DNA of 20,788 nucleotides from Tepidimonas sp. UBA997 (GCA_002291945.1 DBAZ01000056.1:17661-38448), one strand, 5' to 3'. Positions 14,262 through 20,788 are shown, counted from the stretch's first letter. Notes: a model not told the origin generated them from the sequence alone. Numbers and translations: made by a program.

Positions 14262-15079
14262 TCCTTTTCGCGCAGCCACTTGGTGGCCACCCACTTTTCG
14301 CCCTCCAGCACGGGAGCCCCACCGTGCAGGGTTCGCGTGGCCGGATGTGGGCGGTCGTAAGCAAAAAACACCGCGTGGCCGCGCTTGGGCAAAACCTCCA
14401 GCCCGACATCCGGGAAGGTGGTGCCTCCGCCGCGAGCCGGTTCATTCAGGTACATCACCAGCGTGCCTACCCGCTGCCCACCGCGCTGGGTGATGCGGGC
14501 GGTACCGGGTTCAAGGGGGTCAAAATAGTCGTAATGCGGCTTGTACTCGGCACCGGGTGGGTAATGCAGGATCTGCAGCCCCTCGCCATTGTCCACCGGC
14601 CATTGCAGAAGGCGGGCAATGCGAGCCTCGATGCGGGCGACCACTTCATTTTCACCGCGGCGGAAAAACATGCCCTGGCTGGTGCGGTCGGCGTTGACTT
14701 CCTCGCCGCCGGTGGCGGTCTGCACGGTCAGGGAGCGCCCCATACGGGGCCGGGCTGCGACCATCAGGGCCTCACACTCCTCGGGCGACAACACCTCACC
14801 AAACACCACCAGCATGGGGCTGCGCATGCACACCAGCACCTCGACCCGGCGGTCACCGGCATCCACCCAGCGCGGCGCAGCGCTTAAATCGGGCTGCGGC
14901 ACCACTGGCGGCTTGCTTGGTGCCAACTCGCCTTCCGTGGCCTCCTGCAGCGCCCCCAGGGCGACCGATTCGCTCCAGCCCGACGCCTTCATGGCCTGGA
15001 GCACCGACTCCGGCGACAACCCGGCGCTGGCCTGCTCGACGATCCAGCGGTGCCATTCGGTGGTGATGATCTGACTCAT
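14252..15079 (-). CDS. Prolyl 4-hydroxylase-type 2-oxoglutarate/Fe(II) oxygenase
   Basis: This 275-residue protein contains a P4H-type double-stranded beta-helix domain (about 85-270). The iron ligands are His182 and Asp184 (YKPHYDYF) and His252 (RTLHGGAPV); Lys262 in GEKWVATKW is the expected 2-oxoglutarate-binding residue. Such enzymes hydroxylate proline or other residues in proteins using O2 and 2-oxoglutarate; bacterial members are known to act on targets such as EF-Tu, but the target here cannot be told. Residues 10-50 form a short helical region (VEQASAGLSPESVLQAMKASGWSE) that looks like a UBA-type module and may bind a partner. The ATG at 15079 overlaps the yaaA stop by 4 nt and the gene's stop overlaps queF by 10 nt, so all three are probably one coupled operon. 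Confidence 0.88.
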   Translation of the reverse strand: MSQIITTEWHRWIVEQASAGLSPESVLQAMKASGWSESVALGALQEATEGELAPSKPPVVPQPDLSAAPRWVDAGDRRVEVLVCMRSPMLVVFGEVLSPEECEALMVAARPRMGRSLTVQTATGGEEVNADRTSQGMFFRRGENEVVARIEARIARLLQWPVDNGEGLQILHYPPGAEYKPHYDYFDPLEPGTARITQRGGQRVGTLVMYLNEPARGGGTTFPDVGLEVLPKRGHAVFFAYDRPHPATRTLHGGAPVLEGEKWVATKWLREKECH

Positions 15080-15852
15080 GCGCGGGCACCGCGGCGAAAG
15101 ACCAGACGCTCGGCCTCCGAAGCGGCGGGCACGAAGGCATAGCCTTCCCGGTCAAAGGTTTTGAGCTCATCGACACCGCTGGCCCGGCACTCGATGGCGT
15201 GACGCACCATCAGGCCGCGGGCTCGCTTGGCCATGATGCTGATGATCTTGTACTGGCCAGCCTTGAGTTCTTCGAACACGCAAGTGACCACACGGGGTTT
15301 CAAAGCCTTTTTATCGACCGACTTGAAGTATTCCTCGCTCGCCAGGTTGACGATCAGTGACGTACGGTCGGCCTCGGCGCGTTGATTCAAGTAGTCGGCC
15401 ATCTGGCGGCCCCAGAACTGGTACAGGTTGTTGCCCTTGGGCGTAACGAGCCGGGTGCCCATTTCGAGCCGATACGGTTGCATCAAGTCCAAAGGGCGCA
15501 GCACGCCGTACAAGCCGCTGAGGATGCAGACGTGTGCCTGCGCCCAGTCCAATGCGGCTGCGCACAGGCTCTTGGCATCCAGCCCGGCATAGACATCGCC
15601 GTTGAAGGCGAGCACGGCCTGTTTGGCATTCTGTGTGGTGCATGTGGGCTGCCACGCCTGGTAACGGGCCACGTTCAGCCCCGCCAAAGCGTCGCTCAGG
15701 CCCATCAGCGAGGCGATTTCTGGGGGCGATTTGGTGCGCAATAGCTCGATCAGTTCGGTCGCCTGCGGCACAAACAGCGGCTGGGTGTGGGTGGCGACGT
15801 GGGGCGGCGTCTGGTAATCGAGTGCTTTGGCGGGCGACAATACAAGCAACAT
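15076..15852 (-). CDS. yaaA: Peroxide stress protein YaaA (DUF328)
   Basis: This 258-residue protein is exactly the length of E. coli YaaA, which lowers intracellular free iron under H2O2 stress and binds DNA. Hallmarks follow E. coli closely: LLVLSPAKALDYQTP at the start, ARYQAWQP, AVLAFNGDVYAGL, ILSGLYGVLRPLDLMQPYRL, INLASEEYFKSV-like VNLASEEYFKSV, and FKIISIMAKRARGLMVRH-like KIISIMAKRARGLMVRH. I chose the ATG at 15852 because it aligns with MLILISPAKTL of E. coli and has AGGA 8 nt upstream; a TTG two codons earlier is less likely. The gene is first of the yaaA-P4H-queF set and diverges from valS across 210 bp. On the minus strand GATAAT near 15880 could be its -10 box; no OxyR site was recognised. 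Confidence 0.93.
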   Translation of the reverse strand: MLLVLSPAKALDYQTPPHVATHTQPLFVPQATELIELLRTKSPPEIASLMGLSDALAGLNVARYQAWQPTCTTQNAKQAVLAFNGDVYAGLDAKSLCAAALDWAQAHVCILSGLYGVLRPLDLMQPYRLEMGTRLVTPKGNNLYQFWGRQMADYLNQRAEADRTSLIVNLASEEYFKSVDKKALKPRVVTCVFEELKAGQYKIISIMAKRARGLMVRHAIECRASGVDELKTFDREGYAFVPAASEAERLVFRRGARA

Positions 15853-16062
15853 GCTCAAAATCCTGTTTGCCGACGATTATCTGGCAAGAGTGGACAAACC
15901 GGCAGATGGAACGGGCGGCCACACACCTCCCGCTGCATCAGGTCAGGCCGGATCAGGTTAGGCCGGATAGGCAAGGTCTTAAAATCGAAACAGTCAGGTT
16001 CGCGTCCTTGCAACCGTCTGGCTGCCTGTCGGGCAGCCGTGTGTTTTTTCACCTTCACCATC
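15853..16062. promoter_or_regulatory. Divergent yaaA/valS promoter region
   Basis: These 210 bp hold the promoters of both genes. On the plus strand a good -10-like TAAAAT lies at 15980-15985 with only a weak -35 (TTAGGC at 15958), giving a predicted valS transcript start near 15992 and a leader of about 70 nt. An imperfect 15-nt direct repeat (GGTCAGGCCGGATCA at 15941-15955, GGTTAGGCCGGATAG at 15956-15970) overlaps that -35. A terminator-like hairpin lies just before the valS ATG. On the minus strand GATAAT about 30 nt before yaaA is a possible -10. Confidence 0.45.
16020..16049 (+). terminator. Intrinsic-terminator-like hairpin in the valS leader
   Basis: GGCTGCC (16020-16026) pairs perfectly with GGCAGCC (16032-16038) around TGTCG and is followed by GTGTG and T6 (16044-16049). 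The T-run ends 14 nt before the valS ATG. No plus-strand gene lies upstream that would need terminating, so this may be an attenuator or a transcription insulator for valS. The T-run begins 5 nt after the stem, which makes it weaker than a textbook terminator. Confidence 0.45.
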
Positions 16063-19000
16063 ATGCCAGACACCGTTGCCCAGCCAGGCCTGCAGGCCCT
16101 GTCCAAATCGTTCGAGCCCGCCGCGCTCGAAGCCCACTGGGGCTTGCAATGGGAGCGTCGCGGCTACGGGCAGGCAGGCTTTCGGGGCAGCGCACAACCC
16201 AGCGCAGCAGCCGCTGCGGCGGGGCGCAACTTCGCCATCCAGTTGCCACCGCCCAACGTGACCGGCACACTGCACATGGGCCACGCCTTCAACCAGACCA
16301 TCATGGACAGCCTGACCCGCTACCACCGCATGGCCGGGTTCAACACGGTCTGGGTGCCGGGCACCGACCACGCCGGCATTGCGACGCAAATCGTGGTGGA
16401 GCGCCAGTTGCAGGCGCAAGGCATCAGCCGCCACGACATGGGCCCGACGCCGGAAGAAGCGCGCAAGAACTTCGTGGCCAAGGTCTGGGAGTGGAAAGAA
16501 CAGTCGGGCCAGACCATCACCCAGCAGATGCGCCGCATGGGCGACAGCGTGGACTGGAGCCGCGAGTACTTCACCATGGACGACAAACTGTCGAAAGTGG
16601 TGACGGAAACCTTTGTCCGCCTGTACCAGCAGGGCCTGATCTACCGCGGCAAGCGCCTGGTCAACTGGGACCCGGTGCTGATGAGCGCGGTGAGCGACCT
16701 GGAGGTGGAGAGCGCAGAGGAAGACGGCAGCCTGTGGCACATCGCCTACCCGTTGGCCAGTGGCGCAGGCCAGTTGGTGGTGGCCACCACCCGCCCCGAA
16801 ACCCTGCTGGGCGACGTGGCCGTGATGGTACACCCCGACGACGAACGCTACGCCCACCTGGTGGGCCAGTATGTCAAGCTGCCGCTGTGCGACCGCGACA
16901 TCCCGGTGATTGCCGACGCCTACGTGGAGCGCAGCTTTGGCACCGGCGTGGTGAAAGTGACCCCGGCGCACGACCCGAATGACTACGCCGTGGGCCAGCG
17001 CCACCGGCTACCGATGATCGGTGTGCTGACGCTGGACGCCAAGATCAACGACCACGGCCCGGCTCCATACCGCGGCCTGGACCGCTTCGTGGCCCGCCAG
17101 CGCATCGTGGCCGACCTCGAAACCGCCGGTCTGCTGGTGGAAGCGAAAAAACACAAACTCATGGTGCCGCGCTGCGCCCGCACCGGCCAGGTGGTGGAAC
17201 CGATGCTGACCGACCAGTGGTTCGTCGCCATGAACAAGGCCCCCACGCCGCCCGCTGCGTGCGCTTGGCTGCCCCCCGAGGGGGCCGATCCCGGCTTGGG
17301 GCAGCCCGGCACCGCTTGCGCTGCGGCCTGCGACACCCGCTCCATTGCCCAGAAGGCGATCGATGCGGTGCAAAGCGGGCAAGTGACCTTCGTGCCGGAA
17401 AACTGGGTCAACACCTACAACCAGTGGATGAACAACATCCAGGACTGGTGCATTTCCCGCCAGTTGTGGTGGGGCCACCAGATTCCGGCTTGGTACGACG
17501 TGGAAGGCAACGTCTATGTAGCGCGCAACGCCGACGAAGCCCAAACCCAGTTGCAGCGCTACGCGACCCACCTGAGCGAGACCCAGCGCACCGCCCTGCT
17601 CGCCGGTGGCCTCAAGCGCGACCCCGACGTGCTCGACACCTGGTACTCCAGCGCCTTGGTGCCCTTCAGCACGCTGGGCTGGCCCGAGGCTGCCGCTCAC
17701 CCACAAGCCGCTGGCGGCATCGGGCTCGGACGCAGCGATATTGCGAGCGAAGGACGCGTGAGCCAGACTGAGTCCGGTGCTGACAGCGGTGCCAGCGCCA
17801 GCACCACAGACTACGACCTCTACCTGCCGTCGAGCGTCCTCGTCACCGGCTACGACATCATCTTCTTCTGGGTCGCCCGGATGATCATGATGACCACCCA
17901 CTTCACCGGCAAGGTGCCGTTCCGTCACGTCTATATCCACGGTCTGGTGCGCGACGCCCAGGGCCAGAAGATGAGCAAGTCCGAAGGCAACGTGCTCGAC
18001 CCGGTGGACCTGATCGACGGCATCGAACTGGCCCCGCTGCTCGACAAGCGCACCAGCGGCCTGCGCAAGCCTGAGACCGCGCCCAAGGTGCGCAAGCAGA
18101 CCGAAAAGGAATTCCCCGACGGCATCCCCGCCTACGGTGCCGACGCGCTGCGCTTCACCTTCGCCGCGCTGGCGTCGCTGGGCCGCAGCATCAACTTCGA
18201 CAGCAAGCGCTGCGAGGGCTACCGCAACTTCTGCAACAAGCTCTGGAACGCCACCCGCTTCGTGCTCATGAACTGCGAAGGCCACGACTGCGGGCTGGGA
18301 GGCAACGCCCCCACGCTTGCCCCTGAAGGGGCTGCGCTGCCCGCCGAGGGGGCGCTCGCCAGCTTGGGGCGGCCCGGCGCTGACTCGAACACCGCCTCCG
18401 GGGATGGGTGCGCATGCGGCCTGAGGTTCAGCCAGCCCGATCGCTGGATCGTCTCGCGCCTGCAGCGGGTGGAGGCCGACGTGGCCCAAGGCTTTGCCGA
18501 ATACCGGCTCGACAACGTGGCCAACGCCATCTACGAATTCGTCTGGAACGAGTTCTGCGACTGGTACCTGGAAATCGCCAAGGTGCAGATCCAGACCGGC
18601 AGCGCCGCGCAGCAGCGCGGCACCCGCCGCACGCTCATCCGCACGCTGGAAACCATACTGCGTCTGGCCCACCCCATCATCCCCTTCATCACCGAAGAAC
18701 TGTGGCAGAAGGTGGCCCCCGTTGCGGGGCGGCTCGACCCCGCCACTGCAACTGCCTCGGGCGGCGCGGGTGCCTCGGTCAGCATTGCTGCCTATCCCGT
18801 GAGCGATCCCAGCCGCATCGACGAAGCCGCCGAAGCCCATGTGGCGCAGCTCAAGGCGCTGGTGGATGCCTGCCGCAACCTGCGCGGCGAAATGCATGTC
18901 TCGCCCGCGCAGCGCCTGCCCCTGTACGCCGTCGCGGCAACGCCCGCGGGGGCGGCCTGCTTGCAACACGTCGCGCCGCTGCTGCAGGCGCTGGCCAAAT

Positions 19001-19323
19001 TGAGCGAAGTCCAGGTCTTTGCCGACGAAGCCCGCTGGAGTGCCGCTGCCCAAGCGGCCCCGGTGGCGGTGGTGGGCCTAGGTAGCGACGTGGTGCGCCT
19101 GTGCCTGTTCATGGAAATCGATGTGGCCGCAGAGCAGGCCCGCCTGTCCAAAGAAGTGACACGCCTGCAAGGCGAAATCAGCAAAGCCCATGCCAAACTG
19201 GGCAACCAAGCCTTCGTCGCCAAAGCCCCACCCGCGGTGATCGATCAGGAAAGGAAACGGGTGGCCGACTTCAGCGCCACCCTGAGCCAACTGCAGGAGC
19301 AGTTGCAGCGCCTGGGCGGCTGA
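16063..19323 (+). CDS. valS: Valyl-tRNA synthetase
   Basis: This 1086-residue class I synthetase charges tRNA-Val. The HIGH motif reads HMGH (71-74) within PPPNVTGTLHMGHAF and the KMSKS motif is at 636-640. The editing domain shows TTRPETLLGDVAVMVHPDD and the anticodon-binding domain follows DRWIVSRLQ. The C-terminal 65 residues form the coiled-coil tRNA arm (EQARLSKEVTRLQGEISKAHAKLGN). E. coli ValS has 951 residues; most of the excess comes from three insertions at about 393-425 (before SIAQKAIDAV), 546-585 (before DYDLYLPSSVLVTGYD) and 749-790 (before RFSQPDRWIV). The first and third contain the 72-nt repeat described separately, and none interrupts a catalytic motif. The ATG at 16063 begins MPDTVAQPGLQALSKSFEP; no Shine-Dalgarno sequence precedes it. 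All motifs are intact, so the gene should be functional. Confidence 0.95.
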   Translation: MPDTVAQPGLQALSKSFEPAALEAHWGLQWERRGYGQAGFRGSAQPSAAAAAAGRNFAIQLPPPNVTGTLHMGHAFNQTIMDSLTRYHRMAGFNTVWVPGTDHAGIATQIVVERQLQAQGISRHDMGPTPEEARKNFVAKVWEWKEQSGQTITQQMRRMGDSVDWSREYFTMDDKLSKVVTETFVRLYQQGLIYRGKRLVNWDPVLMSAVSDLEVESAEEDGSLWHIAYPLASGAGQLVVATTRPETLLGDVAVMVHPDDERYAHLVGQYVKLPLCDRDIPVIADAYVERSFGTGVVKVTPAHDPNDYAVGQRHRLPMIGVLTLDAKINDHGPAPYRGLDRFVARQRIVADLETAGLLVEAKKHKLMVPRCARTGQVVEPMLTDQWFVAMNKAPTPPAACAWLPPEGADPGLGQPGTACAAACDTRSIAQKAIDAVQSGQVTFVPENWVNTYNQWMNNIQDWCISRQLWWGHQIPAWYDVEGNVYVARNADEAQTQLQRYATHLSETQRTALLAGGLKRDPDVLDTWYSSALVPFSTLGWPEAAAHPQAAGGIGLGRSDIASEGRVSQTESGADSGASASTTDYDLYLPSSVLVTGYDIIFFWVARMIMMTTHFTGKVPFRHVYIHGLVRDAQGQKMSKSEGNVLDPVDLIDGIELAPLLDKRTSGLRKPETAPKVRKQTEKEFPDGIPAYGADALRFTFAALASLGRSINFDSKRCEGYRNFCNKLWNATRFVLMNCEGHDCGLGGNAPTLAPEGAALPAEGALASLGRPGADSNTASGDGCACGLRFSQPDRWIVSRLQRVEADVAQGFAEYRLDNVANAIYEFVWNEFCDWYLEIAKVQIQTGSAAQQRGTRRTLIRTLETILRLAHPIIPFITEELWQKVAPVAGRLDPATATASGGAGASVSIAAYPVSDPSRIDEAAEAHVAQLKALVDACRNLRGEMHVSPAQRLPLYAVAATPAGAACLQHVAPLLQALAKLSEVQVFADEARWSAAAQAAPVAVVGLGSDVVRLCLFMEIDVAAEQARLSKEVTRLQGEISKAHAKLGNQAFVAKAPPAVIDQERKRVADFSATLSQLQEQLQRLGG
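17239..17310 (+). repeat. In-frame palindromic repeat inside valS, copy 1
   Basis: This 72-nt element begins GCCCCCACGC, has a central palindrome around CCCCCCGAGGGGG and ends GCTTGGGGCAGCCCGGC. It aligns without gaps to copy 2 at 54 of 72 positions by hand count. It is read as 24 residues, APT...LPPEGADPGLGQPG, between MNK and the conserved SIAQKAIDAV. Known homologues pass directly between those two blocks, so this is an insertion and not part of the fold. Confidence 0.7.
17701..17815 (+). repeat. Third in-frame insertion in valS, bounded by an inverted repeat
   Basis: The coding stretch for AAGGIGLGRSDIASEGRVSQ and TESGADSGASAST lies between TLGWPEA and DYDLYLPSSVLVTGYD, where homologues have only about ten residues. 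Arms CGGACGCAG (17727-17735) and CTGAGTCCG (17768-17776) pair at 8 of 9 positions across 32 nt. The sequence differs from the 72-nt repeats, so it may belong to another repeat family or be ordinary low-complexity expansion. Confidence 0.4.
18307..18378 (+). repeat. In-frame palindromic repeat inside valS, copy 2
   Basis: This 72-nt element has the same ends and length as copy 1 (GCCCCCACGC at the start, GCTTGGGGCGGCCCGGC at the end) and a central GCCGAGGGGGC. It is read in the same frame as copy 1 and gives APT...LPAEGALASLGRPG. It lies between the conserved CEGHDCGLGGN and RFSQPDRWIVSRL. About 40 further inserted nucleotides follow (GADSNTASGDGCACGL). Confidence 0.7.
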
Positions 19324-19377
19324 GCCGGTGTGCTGCTGCACGCTGGGCCACCTTGGCTAGGCCGCCCTGACAACGCG

Positions 19378-19446
19378 CAAGGCCGCTATGGAGCGGCCTT
19401 GGAGCGGCCTTGGTGCGGTTTGCCCTAGTTGCCCTAGTTGCCCTTG
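19378..19446. repeat. Hairpin and two short tandem repeats between valS and tusA
   Basis: CAAGGCCGCT (19378-19387) pairs perfectly with AGCGGCCTTG (19392-19401) around ATGG. An 11-nt unit TGGAGCGGCCT occurs twice in tandem (19389-19410) and begins a third time. Next comes a 9-nt unit TTGCCCTAG, twice in full (19420-19437) and once in part. The hairpin lies 54 nt past the valS stop and 42 nt before the tusA stop on the other strand, so it may act as a shared 3'-end structure, although no T-run follows on either side. Confidence 0.55.
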
Positions 19447-19455
19447 GGCAGATCA

Positions 19456-19683
19456 TCAGCGGCGGCGCAGCACCGAGACGTAATCCGGCCCCGCCGAGTC
19501 CTGTTCGAGCAGTTCATTGCCGGTCTGTTTGGCAAAGGCTTGGAAGTCGCGCACCGAGCCGGAATCGGTGGCAATCACCTTGAGCACTTGACCGCTGCTC
19601 ATTTCGGCCAAGGCCTTTTTGGCCCTGAGTATGGGCAGGGGGCAGTTCAATCCGCGGGCGTCGAGTTCTCGGTCAACGTTCAT
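19456..19683 (-). CDS. tusA: Sulfurtransferase TusA family protein
   Basis: This 75-residue protein matches the TusA/SirA/YedF fold: DARGLNCPLPILRAKKAL holds the persulfide-carrying Cys14 in the CPxP motif, followed by GQVLKVIATDSGSVRDFQAFAKQTG. Family members relay sulfur for tRNA 2-thiouridine, molybdenum cofactor or sulfur oxidation. I chose the ATG at 19683 because AAAGG lies 8-9 nt upstream; an in-frame ATG at 19692 directly abuts that Shine-Dalgarno sequence and is less likely. The gene is downstream of cysM on the same strand with a 131-bp repeat-rich spacer, so it may be read from cysM or on its own. Confidence 0.9.
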   Translation of the reverse strand: MNVDRELDARGLNCPLPILRAKKALAEMSSGQVLKVIATDSGSVRDFQAFAKQTGNELLEQDSAGPDYVSVLRRR

Positions 19684-19709
19684 GGGGGTCATCCTTTGGG
19701 GCTATTGTA

Positions 19710-19775
19710 ATCGGCCACCCGGCCATGCTGCAGGTGCGATCGGCCACCCGGCCATGATGCTGGCCATGCTGCAGG
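19710..19775. repeat. Composite direct repeats in the cysM-tusA spacer
   Basis: ATCGGCCACCCGGCCATG (18 nt) occurs perfectly at 19710-19727 and 19739-19756. A second word, GGCCATGCTGCAGG, overlaps the first copy at 19721-19734 and recurs at 19762-19775. Both words contain GGCC hairpin-like cores. The block occupies half of the 131-bp spacer between cysM and tusA. It may have arisen by local duplication. No coding frame is evident. Confidence 0.65.
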
Positions 19776-19814
19776 CCATCGAGTTGGCCCTGCGCCTGCC
19801 CTCACCGCATCGGG

Positions 19815-20768
19815 TCAGGCCGGGAACACCCCGGTAGAGAGATAGCGGTCGCCGCGGTCGCACACAATGAAGGCAATGGTGGCGTTCTGCACCTGCTGCG
19901 CCACCTGCTGCGCCACCCAGCAGGCACCAGCGGCCGAAATGCCGGCAAAAATGCCTTCCTCGCGGGCCAGACGGCGGCACATCTCCTCGGCGTCGGCCTG
20001 CGACACATAGATCAGTTCATCGACATGTGTAGGGTCATAGATCTTGGGCAGGTAGGCCTGCGGCCACTTGCGGATGCCCGGAATGCGAGACCCTTCGCTG
20101 GGCTGCGCACCGATGATGCGGATGGCCGGGTTCTTTTCCTTCAGGTAGCGCGACACCCCGGTGATGGTGCCGGTGGTGCCCATGGCGCTGACGAAATGGG
20201 TGATTTGCCCGCCGGTCTGCTGCCACAACTCGGGCCCGGTGGTTTCGTAGTGAATACGCGGGTTGTCGGCATTGGCGAACTGGTCGAGTACCCGGCCCTT
20301 GCCCTCTTGTTGCATCTTTTCGGCGAGGTCGCGGGCGTACTCCATGCCCCCGCTTTTGGGCGTCAGGATGAGTTCGGCACCAAACGCCTTCATGGTCTGA
20401 GCGCGTTCGATCGACAGATCCTCGGGCATGATGAGCACCATGCGATAGCCCTTGATGGCAGCGGCCATCGCCAGCGCAATGCCGGTGTTGCCCGACGTGG
20501 CCTCGATCAGCGTGTCGCCGGGCCGGATGTCGCCGCGCTCCTGGGCACGCTGAATCATCGACAAGGCGGGCCGGTCCTTCACCGAACCGGCCGGGTTGTT
20601 GCCTTCCAGTTTGCCCAGCACCACGTTGCCACGGGCACGGTTGGCATCGGCCAAGATGCGTTGCAAGGCCACCAGCGGCGTCTGACCCACGGCGGCTTCG
20701 ATGGTGGGGTAGGTTATGCGAACCGCCTGGGTGGTGCGGGTGCGGGACTTGGCTGCAGGCTTGCTCAT
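19815..20768 (-). CDS. cysM: Cysteine synthase B (O-acetylserine sulfhydrylase B)
   Basis: This 317-residue PLP enzyme makes cysteine from O-acetylserine and sulfide or, in the CysM branch, thiosulfate. The PLP lysine is Lys64 in NNPAGSVKDRP. The substrate loop TSGNTG (91-96) and the phosphate-binding GTTGT (197-201) are intact. IRKWPQAYLPKIYDPTHVDE and EGIFAGISAAGACW follow the CysM pattern rather than CysK. Use of thiosulfate would fit the soxYZ genes elsewhere in the window, but this is inference. The start ATG at 20768 is 20 nt from the window edge, where an 8-nt unit CGTGAGGG is repeated in tandem (20773-20788); the promoter lies outside. Confidence 0.92.
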   Translation of the reverse strand: MSKPAAKSRTRTTQAVRITYPTIEAAVGQTPLVALQRILADANRARGNVVLGKLEGNNPAGSVKDRPALSMIQRAQERGDIRPGDTLIEATSGNTGIALAMAAAIKGYRMVLIMPEDLSIERAQTMKAFGAELILTPKSGGMEYARDLAEKMQQEGKGRVLDQFANADNPRIHYETTGPELWQQTGGQITHFVSAMGTTGTITGVSRYLKEKNPAIRIIGAQPSEGSRIPGIRKWPQAYLPKIYDPTHVDELIYVSQADAEEMCRRLAREEGIFAGISAAGACWVAQQVAQQVQNATIAFIVCDRGDRYLSTGVFPA

Positions 20769-20788
20769 AAGGCGTGAGGGCGTGAGGG

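Noticed and set aside
15930..15975. CRISPR-like repeat before valS
   Set aside because: There are only two imperfect adjacent 15-mers, with no spacers and no cas genes.
15906..16062. Leader peptide or T-box controlling valS
   Set aside because: The frame from ATG 15906 (with GTC/GTT codons) has no stop before valS, and no T-box specifier or antiterminator sequence is visible; T-boxes are also not expected in betaproteobacteria.
17239..18378. valS as a pseudogene broken by repeats
   Set aside because: The frame is open throughout, and the HMGH, KMSKS, editing and coiled-coil regions are all intact.
17008..19053. Long open frame on the minus strand opposite valS
   Set aside because: Its residues show no recognisable domain and it mirrors the GC-rich third positions of valS.
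20773..20788. Tandem CGTGAGGG at the window edge as an operator
   Set aside because: Two 8-nt units cut by the window edge are too little to separate a site from a simple repeat.

Overview
The window is GC-rich, densely packed bacterial chromosome. Gene content and protein style point to a betaproteobacterium of the Burkholderiales, most likely Comamonadaceae. The pointers are an RNase E with a long Ala/Pro-rich tail, a DinB with the roughly 40-residue N-terminal insertion I associate with this group, a single LolC-type permease paired with LolD, an RpfE-type gene next to recJ, and a palindromic GC-rich repeat of a kind I recall from Comamonadaceae genomes. This placement is inference from the sequence; no database was searched. 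No rRNA, tRNA, CRISPR array, IS element or prophage gene is visible. All large genes are housekeeping or ordinary metabolism.

Layout. 1-627: 3' end of rne (+). 688-1206: hemerythrin-like protein (+), behind an FNR/NnrR-type palindrome. 1306-2469: FMN-dependent L-lactate dehydrogenase (+). On the minus strand, read right to left, lolC (5276-4020) and lolD (4027-3332) overlap and are followed by soxY (3279-2827) and soxZ (2783-2472). On the plus strand, an RpfE-type gene (5357), recJ (6340) and rluA (8073) are joined by 4-nt overlaps, followed by a membrane-anchored HDOD protein (8800-9927). On the minus strand are scoA (11307-10603) and scoB (10588-9950), then a spacer of about 420 bp, then pcaC (12117-11731). 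dinB (12167-13408, +) starts 49 bp from pcaC in the opposite direction. On the minus strand, yaaA (15852-15076), a prolyl-4-hydroxylase-type oxygenase (15079-14252) and queF (14261-13410) overlap one another. valS (16063-19323, +) is followed by tusA (19683-19456, -) and cysM (20768-19815, -).

How genes work together. lolCD form a lipoprotein export ABC transporter. soxYZ form the sulfur-carrier pair of thiosulfate oxidation, and tusA and cysM also handle sulfur, so sulfur metabolism recurs in the window. scoAB encode the two subunits of one CoA-transferase. rpfE-recJ-rluA and yaaA-P4H-queF look like translationally coupled operons. Several gene pairs meet tail to tail with almost no spacer (lldD/soxZ 2 nt, dinB/queF 1 nt).

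Most notable observation. The essential valS gene carries two 72-nt copies of a GC-rich palindromic repeat, both in the same reading frame, about 75% identical without gaps and encoding related 24-residue peptides. A third, unrelated in-frame insertion bounded by an imperfect inverted repeat lies between them. A 14-nt piece of the same repeat, in the same frame, lies in the RNase E tail. This looks like intergenic-type repeats tolerated as protein insertions. Other points are a possible class II FNR-family, leaderless promoter for the hemerythrin gene and an intrinsic-terminator-like hairpin directly before the valS start codon.
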